Assembly: GCA_013816695.1 (NCBI GenBank)
Contig: JACDDZ010000106.1
Location: 1 to 6,140 of the forward strand
Origin: Gemmatimonadaceae bacterium
GTDB taxonomy: Bacteria > Gemmatimonadota > Gemmatimonadetes > Gemmatimonadales > Gemmatimonadaceae
Length of the DNA stretch: 6,140 nucleotides
Reading direction: 5' to 3'
Positions within the stretch are counted from its first letter, which is position 1, and each line of letters begins with the position of its first letter. Both the position numbers and the translations under genes were made by a program. Of the stretch, positions 1 through 5,148 are shown piece after piece. A model generated the notes under the pieces. It saw nothing but the letters and a program-made list of their open reading frames with translations. It did no database searches and was not told where the DNA came from.

Positions 1-815
1 GCGGCGGGAGCTGCGCGCAGCACACCCAACCCTTCCGGTCCCACTCTGAGAATCTCCGACGCAAAGATTGGAAGTAGTGCCGGCGCTCCGCCAAAGAGAA
101 CCGAGAAAAGGTCCAGCATCTGGGCGCCTAGCAGCTCGGGCTGCTTCAGGAGAAACCGGATGCCGAGCGTAAGATTTTCGCCCAGCGTGCCTTCTTGGGC
201 TTTCTTCGGCTGCCGTTCATAACTGATGCACTGGAATAGCACCAGCCCTAGGATGCACAGGACCAATGCCGTCGCGTAGGCAGCAACTACCCCCGAAAAC
301 CCATAAATGAGTCCGCCCAGTGCAGGCCCGAAAACCGAAGCGAATTGCCAGAGCGACATGCGCCAGGCGATCGCGTTCGAGTAGGTCTCACGAGGCACGA
401 TCTCGGCTGCCAACGCATTACGGGCGGGCGCAAGAAAACTGCGCGCAACTCCGCTGAGACTGACCACAGCGAAGATCAGCCAGACCCGGCCAGCCAGAAA
501 TTCGGCATTGATCGCCAGCGCGAGCAGCATGATCGCGCACACAACCTGAAGCGCGTATGCCGCGATAGTTAGACGTTTTCTGTCATGCAGGTCGGCGATA
601 TGCCCGGCGTAAAGTGCCGCGCCAATAAACGGAACCGCCTCGGCGAGGCCCACGAGCCCCAGGTATAGCGGGTCCTTCGTAAGCTCATACACCTGCCATG
701 CAACAACCACAGCCTGGATCTGTGTGCCAAGCGTAAACGCGACCAAACTCGCCGAAAACCAGCGAAAATTGGGATTACGGAGCGAAACATACGGATCAGG
801 CTTAACTGGCTGCAT
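1..815 (-). CDS. MFS transporter, EntS-like (MFS_3) exporter, C-terminus cut by window edge
   Basis: This is the first 271 residues of a 12-helix major facilitator carrier, a proton-coupled inner-membrane exporter. The reading frame is open to the left edge, so about a third of a usual 400-430 residue protein is missing. The start ATG is at 815 and gives MQPVKPDPYVSLRNPNFRWF. The classic MFS motif A lies in the loop between helices 2 and 3 (residues 71-82, GHIADLHDRKRL). Hydrophobic helices are visible at about 22-42, 50-72, 84-104, 111-129, 155-174 and 175-197. The segment PARNALAAEIVPRE (130-143) followed by FGPALGGLIYG (162-172) resembles the enterobactin-exporter/MFS_3 family. The substrate cannot be read from the sequence. 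The gene is divergent from the transhydrogenase operon, with 115 bases between the start codons. Confidence 0.85.
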   Translation of the reverse strand, partial: MQPVKPDPYVSLRNPNFRWFSASLVAFTLGTQIQAVVVAWQVYELTKDPLYLGLVGLAEAVPFIGAALYAGHIADLHDRKRLTIAAYALQVVCAIMLLALAINAEFLAGRVWLIFAVVSLSGVARSFLAPARNALAAEIVPRETYSNAIAWRMSLWQFASVFGPALGGLIYGFSGVVAAYATALVLCILGLVLFQCISYERQPKKAQEGTLGENLTLGIRFLLKQPELLGAQMLDLFSVLFGGAPALLPIFASEILRVGPEGLGVLRAAPA

Positions 816-828
816 TGGAATCGGTCGG

Positions 829-834
829 CCTCCT
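829..834 (-). promoter_or_regulatory. Shine-Dalgarno AGGAGG for the MFS gene
   Basis: Read on the minus strand, a perfect AGGAGG stands 13 bases before the ATG at 815. That spacing is long (5-9 is usual), but there is no start codon closer to it in this frame. It supports 815 as the start, with possibly reduced efficiency. Confidence 0.5.
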
Positions 835-848
835 GTCAGTCCCCTATC

Positions 849-854
849 TATAGT
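849..854 (+). promoter_or_regulatory. Candidate -10 element (TATAGT) for the pnt operon
   Basis: TATAGT matches the sigma-70 -10 consensus at five of six positions and would start transcription near 861, giving a leader of about 70 bases before pntAA. It overlaps the opposite-strand TACTAT almost completely because the core is the palindrome CTATAG (848-853). No -35 is evident, so this is a weak call. Confidence 0.3.
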
Positions 855-855
855 A
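850..855 (-). promoter_or_regulatory. Candidate -10 element (TACTAT) for the MFS gene
   Basis: On the minus strand the sequence ACATACTATAGA (858 to 847) contains TACTAT, five of six bases matching TATAAT. This would place transcription start near 843, with a leader of roughly 28 bases that includes the AGGAGG. The same 12 bases occur before the TPR gene at 5136-5147. No convincing -35 hexamer is visible 16-18 bases upstream. Confidence 0.4.
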
Positions 856-880
856 TGTAACTTTTACGCGAGGTAGATGC

Positions 881-930
881 CGCCTTTGCTTTTGCTTTCT
901 CCTTAACTCTTTCCCCTCGTTCACTCCTAG
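881..930 (+). other. Pyrimidine-rich leader of pntAA without Shine-Dalgarno
   Basis: Of the 48 bases from 881 to 928, 41 are C or T, and no GGAGG-like motif lies before the ATG at 931. A TAG stop at 928-930 sits in frame directly before the start, so the gene cannot begin further upstream. Translation must rely on something other than SD pairing, for example S1 binding to the unstructured pyrimidine tract, or a start site close to the ATG. Confidence 0.5.
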
Positions 931-2109
931 ATGAAAGTAGCAGTTCCCAAGGAAATGATGCCCGGTGAGCGCCGAGTGGGTCTCACGCCCGAGACCGTTG
1001 CAAAGCTCACCAAGGCTGGACACCAGATAACCGTTGAAGCGCACGCCGGCGAGAGTGCCGGATATTCGGATGATGCATATCGCGCTGCGGGCGCGACAAT
1101 CGCCGCCGATGTCGTTGAAGCTTTGCGAGACGCACAGTGCGTCGTGAAGGTGCAGCGTCCGGTGCGACTCGAAAGTGGAAAGCATGAAGTTGAGATGCTC
1201 CCCGTTGGGTGTCACCTGGTTGGAGTGCTCCGCCCATTGAGCGAGCCGGAGACTGTAGGCATGTACGCCGACCGCGGAATCTTTGCATACAGCATGGATC
1301 TCATGCCCCGCATTACGCGAGCGCAGGCCATGGATGTGAACTCTTCGCAGGCAACCGTTGCCGGCTACAAAGCAGTGATGCTCGCGGCGAGCAGCCTGCC
1401 GAGATTTTTTCCGTTGTTGATGACAGCCGCAGGGACCATTCGGCCCGCGACTGTGTTTGTAATTGGAGCAGGTGTTGCGGGACTACAGGCAATTGCGACC
1501 GCGCGCCGTCTTGGCGCTGTGGTGTATGCGTTCGACACGAGGCCCGCGGCAAAGGAGCATGTCGAGAGTCTGCGCGGAAAGTTCGTCAGCCTCGATCTCG
1601 GCTCACACGAAGCGGAGGACGCTGGCGGATATGCGAAAGCGCTGGGTGAGGATTTACTCAGTCGTGAGCAGTCAATCATTGCAAAGCATCTTAAGGATGC
1701 GGACGTAGTGATTGCGACCGCGCAGGTCCCCGGCCGTCCCGCCCCGCGACTGATCACAGATGAAGCTGTGTACGCAATGAAGTGGGGCTCGGTGATTATT
1801 GACATTGCTGCGGAGAATGGCGGGAACTGTGAGCTGACAGTTCCTGGGAAAACTGTAGTGCGACATGACGTGACAATTGCAGGTCCGACAAACCTTCCCG
1901 CGGAAATGCCCCAGCACTCGAGCGACATGTATTCGCGGAACATTGCGGCATTTCTGGCTCACCTAGCTCCTGAAGGCGAGCCGAAGGTCGATCTCGCAGA
2001 TGTAATCACCAAGGACGTCTGCATAGCCAAGCCCGGCGAGGTTCTGCACGAGACCACGAGGGAGAGACTAAAGGTGCAATCCCAGGTTGCGTCGGAGGCA
2101 CGGGCATGA
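931..2109 (+). CDS. pntAA: NAD(P) transhydrogenase alpha subunit part 1 (soluble NAD(H)-binding domain I)
   Basis: This 392-residue protein is the cytoplasmic domain I of proton-translocating transhydrogenase. It binds NADH and passes hydride to NADP+ held by PntB. The N-terminus MKVAVPKEMMPGERRVGLTP is the family's standard opening (alanine dehydrogenase/PntA fold) and fixes the start. The NAD-binding Rossmann loop GAGVAG is at 179-184, followed by FDTRP at 201-205. The RQD loop residues R127, Q132 and D135 lie in PRITRAQAMD, in the same positions as in the Rhodospirillum rubrum enzyme. GSVIIDIAAENGGNCE (286-301) matches the conserved late Rossmann segment. Unlike E. coli PntA, the chain stops before any membrane helices; these are encoded by the next gene, whose ATG overlaps this stop (ATGA). 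The C-terminal tail after about 345 is the linker to the membrane. No SD is visible. Confidence 0.96.
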   Translation: MKVAVPKEMMPGERRVGLTPETVAKLTKAGHQITVEAHAGESAGYSDDAYRAAGATIAADVVEALRDAQCVVKVQRPVRLESGKHEVEMLPVGCHLVGVLRPLSEPETVGMYADRGIFAYSMDLMPRITRAQAMDVNSSQATVAGYKAVMLAASSLPRFFPLLMTAAGTIRPATVFVIGAGVAGLQAIATARRLGAVVYAFDTRPAAKEHVESLRGKFVSLDLGSHEAEDAGGYAKALGEDLLSREQSIIAKHLKDADVVIATAQVPGRPAPRLITDEAVYAMKWGSVIIDIAAENGGNCELTVPGKTVVRHDVTIAGPTNLPAEMPQHSSDMYSRNIAAFLAHLAPEGEPKVDLADVITKDVCIAKPGEVLHETTRERLKVQSQVASEARA

Positions 2110-2405
2110 GCGATACCATCGTACTGGGAATCTTCATATTCATTCTCGCGACATTCGTCGGCTACGAAGTCATCTCGCGGGTTCCGTCAGTGCTGCACAC
2201 TCCGCTTATGTCGGGAACCAATGCGATCCACGGCATCGTGATGCTCGGTGCCATCCTGATCGCGGGCTCGGTTAGCGGCGCCTTTCTGCAGACACTGGGT
2301 TTCATAGCAGTTGCCCTCGGCGCTGCCAATGTGTTTGGCGGGTTCGTCGTGACTGACCGGATGCTGGAGATGTTCCGGAAGAAGAAAGAGGAGACGAAGT
2401 CTTGA
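2106..2405 (+). CDS. pntAB: NAD(P) transhydrogenase alpha subunit part 2 (membrane domain II segment)
   Basis: This 99-residue, three-helix membrane protein is equivalent to the C-terminal part of E. coli PntA. Helices lie at about 5-23, 38-56 and 62-85, ending in a basic/acidic cytoplasmic tail (RKKKEE). The signature SRVPSVLHTPLMSGTNAI (24-41) is typical of the family. H42 directly follows and corresponds to the alpha2 histidine implicated in proton translocation in Thermus thermophilus. Translation is coupled to pntAA: the ATG overlaps its TGA by 4 bases, and GGAGG at 2094-2098 stands 7 bases before the start. With PntB it forms the proton channel of the inner membrane. Confidence 0.96.
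   Translation: MSDTIVLGIFIFILATFVGYEVISRVPSVLHTPLMSGTNAIHGIVMLGAILIAGSVSGAFLQTLGFIAVALGAANVFGGFVVTDRMLEMFRKKKEETKS
2385..2393 (+). promoter_or_regulatory. Shine-Dalgarno that decides the TTG start of pntB
   Basis: AAAGAGGAG lies inside the end of pntAB, 8 bases before the TTG at 2402. The nearest alternative in-frame ATG is at 2429 and has no SD at a proper distance, so the TTG start, overlapping the pntAB stop as TTGA, is preferred. Confidence 0.7.
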
Positions 2406-3790
2406 TCGACGATTATCGTCTTTTCGCCATGCAGGCCAGCTACGTTGTGGCCGCGCTGCTCTTCATTTTTGGTTTGAAGCGACTCAGCTCGCCTGCAACC
2501 GCGCGTTCTGGCAACCGGACTGCCGCACTCGGAATGGCCATCGCACTGAGCGCGACACTGCTCGATCGCGGAATCGTGAACTGGTGGACCATCATTGGCG
2601 GAACCATTGTCGGTGCTGGCATCGGCATCTACTTCGGTCGCACGGTCGCGATGACCCAAATGCCGCAGATGGTTGCGCTTTTCAACGGAATGGGTGGCGC
2701 GACTGCAGCGATTGTTTCCGTAGTGGAGTTTTCGCGTGCGCCTGGTGCAGGGTATGGAGCCAAGACCGCCGCAGTGCTCGGCGCTGCGATTGGTGCGCTC
2801 TCACTGACAGGCAGCATTGTCGCGTTTGGAAAGCTTCAGGAGCTGTTGAGCGGGAAGCCAATGCTCTTCCCTGGGCAAAAGTTCGTGAACGGAATCATCG
2901 CACTCGGGATTCTCGCGCTCGGCGCAATGGTGGTGGTCGGCCAAGGCGACGTGAATTATGTGTGGATTCTTACCGGACTCGCACTGCTGTTGGGGGTGAT
3001 GTTCGTACTGCCCATCGGTGGCGGCGACATGCCGGTGATCATTTCCATCCTGAATTCGCTCACCGGACTTGCGGCTGCGCTGACAGGACTCGCGCTTGGC
3101 AACCAGCTGCTGGTTGTAGCGGGAATCCTGGTTGGATCCTCGGGTACCCTGCTCACGCTGCTCATGAGCAAGGCGATGAACCGGAATATCTCCAACGTGC
3201 TGTTCGCCGGGTTTGGTACACCGGTGGCCTCAGCTGCTGCGACAAACGCATCCGGACTCACTGTTCGTCAGACTTCCGCCGAGGATGCTGCGGTTGCGAT
3301 GGCGTATGCGAACAAGGTTGTGATTGTACCCGGTTATGGACTCGCAGTCGCTGAAGCGCAGCATGCGTCACGCGAATTGGCGACGGAACTCGAGAAGCGT
3401 GGTGTGGAGGTGAAGTACGCAATTCATCCTGTTGCGGGGCGAATGCCTGGACATATGAACGTGTTGTTGGCTGAGGCGGAGGTTCCGTACGATCAGCTGG
3501 CGGAGATGGATGAGATCAATCCGCAGTTCGAGCAAACCGATGTAGTGCTAGTCGTGGGTGCGAACGACGTTGTGAATCCGGCGGCGCGGACCGATACGTC
3601 GAGTCCGATTTATGGGATGCCGATTCTGGATGTGGATAAGGCGAGAAATGTCATCGTGCTGAAGCGGTCGATGAATCCTGGGTTTGCAGGGATTGAGAAC
3701 GAGTTGTTCTATCGCGGGAATACGAGAATGTTGTTTGGGGATGCAAGGAAAAGTCTTGCGGCACTCATTGAGGCGGTTCGTGCGAGCTAG
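2402..3790 (+). CDS. pntB: NAD(P) transhydrogenase beta subunit (membrane channel and NADP(H) domain)
   Basis: This 462-residue protein is about the size of E. coli PntB. Roughly the first 270 residues are membrane helices (domain II), including PIGGGDMPVIISILNS (204-219), whose D209 aligns with E. coli Asp213. Domain III (about 290-462) binds NADP(H). Its signature segments are GYGLAVAEAQ (311-320), HPVAGRMPGHMNVLLAEA (342-359), MDEIN (369-373), GANDVVNPAA (386-395) and KRSMNPGFAG (421-430), all close to E. coli. The helix-3 position of E. coli His91 is Asn here (N95 in VALFNGMGG), as in enzymes whose channel histidine sits in the separate alpha2 subunit. The start is TTG, coupled to pntAB by a 4-base TTGA overlap and a good SD. 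The holoenzyme couples proton entry to NADPH formation for biosynthesis and oxidative-stress defence. Confidence 0.96.
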   Translation: MIDDYRLFAMQASYVVAALLFIFGLKRLSSPATARSGNRTAALGMAIALSATLLDRGIVNWWTIIGGTIVGAGIGIYFGRTVAMTQMPQMVALFNGMGGATAAIVSVVEFSRAPGAGYGAKTAAVLGAAIGALSLTGSIVAFGKLQELLSGKPMLFPGQKFVNGIIALGILALGAMVVVGQGDVNYVWILTGLALLLGVMFVLPIGGGDMPVIISILNSLTGLAAALTGLALGNQLLVVAGILVGSSGTLLTLLMSKAMNRNISNVLFAGFGTPVASAAATNASGLTVRQTSAEDAAVAMAYANKVVIVPGYGLAVAEAQHASRELATELEKRGVEVKYAIHPVAGRMPGHMNVLLAEAEVPYDQLAEMDEINPQFEQTDVVLVVGANDVVNPAARTDTSSPIYGMPILDVDKARNVIVLKRSMNPGFAGIENELFYRGNTRMLFGDARKSLAALIEAVRAS

Positions 3791-3949
3791 CAATGCTGGG
3801 CGAATTCTTGGTGCTACGATCCAACCATTCTTTCCGCGACAAATAGGCTGCGAGGGTTTTGAAGTCTATCTCCAAGTCATTCGGCTAGGCTTTTTTGCAA
3901 ACACTTGCAGGCGAATGATTCATCCGACTGACGGTTATTTCGTCCAGGG

Positions 3950-3978
3950 TGCAAATGCGGCGAGGCTTTGCATCTTTT
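3950..3978 (+). terminator. Weak intrinsic-terminator-like hairpin
   Basis: TGCAAA (3950-3955) pairs perfectly with TTTGCA (3967-3972). Inside it, GC (3957-3958) can pair with GC (3965-3966) with one bulged T, and the stem is followed by TCTTTT. The stem is AT-rich and the U-tract is short. It lies 160 bases past pntB, so this is only a plausible terminator for the pnt transcript. Confidence 0.3.
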
Positions 3979-4005
3979 GCGATTTCTCCGCAGTTTATGC
4001 GGTCA

Positions 4006-4024
4006 GTCTAATGACTAGTTAGAC
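4006..4024. repeat. Inverted repeat GTCTAA-N7-TTAGAC upstream of the HNH-repeat gene
   Basis: Two perfect 6-base arms are separated by TGACTAG and end 30 bases before the ATG at 4055. The size and position would suit a dimeric repressor site or a short hairpin. No promoter hexamers are clear enough around it to decide between these. Confidence 0.35.
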
Positions 4025-4054
4025 GTCAGCACGATCTCATCTCTGTCATCCTAA

Positions 4055-4525
4055 ATGGCGTTCGAATTCGAAGACACAAAACCAAGGATGTCCAACGAAG
4101 AGATTCTCGATGATCTTCGACGAGTCGCGGGAACCGATAGAACGCTAACGGTTCGGGCTTACAACCAGCGTGGGCGGTTTTCGTCCGCAGTCGTGAAGTC
4201 ACGCTTCAAAAGCTGGAACACTGCCTTGCAGGCTGCCGGCCTGACGCTATCTCACGTGCGCGAAGTGGACGATGAAGAGCTATGGAACAACATTCGCGAA
4301 GTGTGGATAAGACTCGGTCGCCAACCACGTCGGGCTGAGATGACCCCATCGCTCTCCCGTATAACCCACAGTCCGTACGTTCGTCGCTTCGGAAGTTGGC
4401 TCAATGCGCTTAAGATGTTCGCGTCTTCCAATGCGAACGGCCTCAATCTGAATTCGCTAGTTGGATCAACCCGCTCCTTGACGCGCTCAGAGAACTGGGT
4501 GGCTCCGCCAAGCCCCAAGAGGTAG
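4055..4525 (+). CDS. Protein with two homing-endonuclease-associated (HNH_repeat) modules, probably truncated
   Basis: The 156 residues hold two copies of the short helical DNA-binding module found in front of HNH nucleases (HNH_repeat family). Copy 1 spans about 13-64 and ends RFKSWNTALQAAGL. Copy 2 spans about 72-123 and ends RFGSWLNALKMF. Complete relatives I recall begin MSNEEIL, as here at residue 12, and continue after the second copy into a Cys/His HNH nuclease domain. That domain is absent: after about residue 123 the sequence turns into a low-similarity tail rich in S, T, R and P, ending at 4525. In the same stretch another frame encodes an Mrr-like winged helix, so a frameshift near 4414-4450 is likely. 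An in-frame TAA (4052-4054) directly precedes the ATG. No SD is visible; ATG 4088 (M12) is an alternative start. It probably binds DNA and is unlikely to cut. Confidence 0.65.
   Translation: MAFEFEDTKPRMSNEEILDDLRRVAGTDRTLTVRAYNQRGRFSSAVVKSRFKSWNTALQAAGLTLSHVREVDDEELWNNIREVWIRLGRQPRRAEMTPSLSRITHSPYVRRFGSWLNALKMFASSNANGLNLNSLVGSTRSLTRSENWVAPPSPKR
4061..4072. repeat. Perfect 12-base palindrome over the start of the HNH-repeat gene
   Basis: TTCGAATTCGAA is its own reverse complement and begins 6 bases after the A of the ATG. It encodes FEFE, so codon repetition alone could explain it. An operator role is possible but unproven. Confidence 0.3.
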
Positions 4526-4575
4526 TCGACCTAGTAGCGAAGAAATGTCACGTACCGGATCAAGTCCTCGACGTG
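4438..4575 (+). pseudogene. Remnant of an Mrr-type winged-helix domain, frameshifted and cut off
   Basis: In the frame starting at 4438, one base back from that of the HNH-repeat gene, the DNA encodes a segment containing SWINPLLDALRELGG and then SAKPQEVVDLVAKK, ending near VPDQVLDVT. This pattern (PLLdALreLGGSAkpqEVvdlVA) is, from memory, the N-terminal winged helix of Mrr-family restriction proteins. The frame opens only after a TAA at 4411-4413 and has no ATG, GTG or TTG before the domain, so it cannot be expressed on its own. From about 4575 the DNA is explained by the opposite-strand esterase fragment, so the rest of the winged helix and the whole Mrr nuclease domain are missing. It may be the C-terminal continuation of the HNH-repeat gene after a one-base deletion, or a remnant of a separate gene. 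Confidence 0.5.
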
Positions 4576-4958
4576 ACCATGCTTTCGGGGTCGAACCCCG
4601 CTGTGGCCATCGCCGTGTGCGTCAGTCCGTCAATCTTCGTAGTCGCCGTGACCCGCAGGAAGCCTGGCTCTCGCAGGGTTCCGCCGATGGTATATGGCCC
4701 TGCGGCGAGTGAAACAGTGTCGCGGCGCATGGCCTTCATGCGTTCCTGCCCCAGGATGACGATGACCCTGGCGTCCGGCACAGGGTGTCCATTCCGTGTG
4801 AGCGCCACGCTGAAGCGAGCCATCTCGCCGCGCCGATAGCGCCAGTCGGGATGATCGAGCGTTACGCTCAATGCAACACTGGTGTCAGATCGTTGTGCGC
4901 CTGCCATGTCGATTGGCATGGCCAGCAGCAACAGGGCAGAAAGGATGAAGGCGCGCAT
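4560..4958 (-). CDS. N-terminal fragment of an acetylxylan-esterase-type secreted protein
   Basis: The 132 residues begin with a signal peptide (MRAFILSALLLLAMPIDMAGA, cleavage likely after residue 21 before QRSD). They continue into an Ig-like beta domain with the pattern DHPDWRYRRGEMARFSV (35-51), NGHPVPDARV (56-65), GTLREPGFLR (93-102) and ATAGFDPE (118-125). From memory this is the domain preceding the alpha/beta-hydrolase in acetylxylan esterase (AXE1-type) proteins of over 400 residues, where GF-PE leads straight into the catalytic part. Here the chain ends seven residues later (SMVTSRT), so the hydrolase with its Ser-His-Asp triad is missing. The fragment may still be secreted but cannot be an esterase. 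No SD is seen before the ATG at 4958. It is probably a decaying gene truncated by a deletion. Confidence 0.65.
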   Translation of the reverse strand: MRAFILSALLLLAMPIDMAGAQRSDTSVALSVTLDHPDWRYRRGEMARFSVALTRNGHPVPDARVIVILGQERMKAMRRDTVSLAAGPYTIGGTLREPGFLRVTATTKIDGLTHTAMATAGFDPESMVTSRT

Positions 4959-5026
4959 GTAGCGGGTTGGTTGGGGAGAACGAAGCGGTCACCCGAATGT
5001 CGCGCCAGCGAATCGCAGCCGCCAGT

Positions 5027-5100
5027 CTTCGTGCCCTCGACTACGGGGTACCTTCCCCGGGTAATGCGTAGGAAGCTGCGCGCCTTGCCGCTTCGTGCCC
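5027..5100 (+). repeat. Direct repeat CTTCGTGCCC, two copies 64 bases apart
   Basis: Identical 10-base copies lie at 5027-5036 and 5091-5100 in the spacer between the esterase fragment and the TPR gene; the second runs into the C10 tract. In addition CGAAGCGG (4981-4988) is the reverse complement of CCGCTTCG (5088-5095). The spacer of 190 bases (4959-5148) otherwise shows no gene. Confidence 0.35.
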
Positions 5101-5107
5101 CCCCCCC
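5098..5107 (+). repeat. Homopolymer of ten C in the TPR gene upstream region
   Basis: An uninterrupted run of ten C lies 31 bases before the candidate -10 and 41 bases before the ATG at 5149. Such tracts are prone to slipped-strand length change and also to sequencing error. Confidence 0.6.
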
Positions 5108-5138
5108 AGGAAATGGCATTTGAGCGGTTGCAGCCACA

Positions 5139-5144
5139 TACTAT
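5139..5144 (+). promoter_or_regulatory. Candidate -10 element (TACTAT) directly before the TPR gene
   Basis: TACTAT lies in ACATACTATAGA (5136-5147), the same 12 bases as in the MFS promoter on the other strand. By normal spacing transcription would start at about 5149-5152, that is at the start codon itself, so the mRNA would be leaderless. TTGAGC at 5120-5125 is too close (13 bases) to serve as a -35 for this hexamer. Confidence 0.4.
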
Positions 5145-5148
5145 AGAG

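Larger units (their letters stand above)
3791..4054 (+). other. AT-richer intergenic spacer after the pnt operon
   Basis: I find no supportable gene in these 264 bases. My hand count gives 126 G+C (about 48%), against about 57% in a sampled stretch of pntB, so composition shifts sharply at the operon end. It holds a terminator-like hairpin (3950-3978) and an inverted repeat (4006-4024), listed separately. An open frame crosses it from inside pntB but shows no family resemblance that I trust. Confidence 0.5.

Noticed and set aside
1365..1943. 192-codon minus-strand frame inside pntAA
   Set aside because: It is a shadow of a strongly conserved gene, with a composition typical of antisense frames and no recognisable domain.
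3874..3896. AAGTC/GGCTT stem followed by TTTTTT as a terminator
   Set aside because: There are only five pairs including a G-T, and the arm runs into the T tract, so the stem is too weak to call.
3684..4022. Open frame of 112 codons crossing the pntB end, with a stretch YFVQGANA faintly like some transposases
   Set aside because: Its first third is a shadow of pntB and the resemblance is limited to a few residues; there is no further transposase motif, terminal repeat or start signal.
4586..4600. CGGGGT-CGA-ACCCCG hairpin at the truncation point, resembling a tRNA T-arm or an integration site
   Set aside because: It encodes the conserved AGFDPE of the esterase fragment on the minus strand, the loop length does not fit a T-arm, and no other tRNA arms are found around it.
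4573..4839. Plus-strand open frame of 88 codons after the Mrr-like remnant
   Set aside because: It is the antisense shadow of the esterase fragment, whose domain pattern and signal peptide are clearly on the minus strand.
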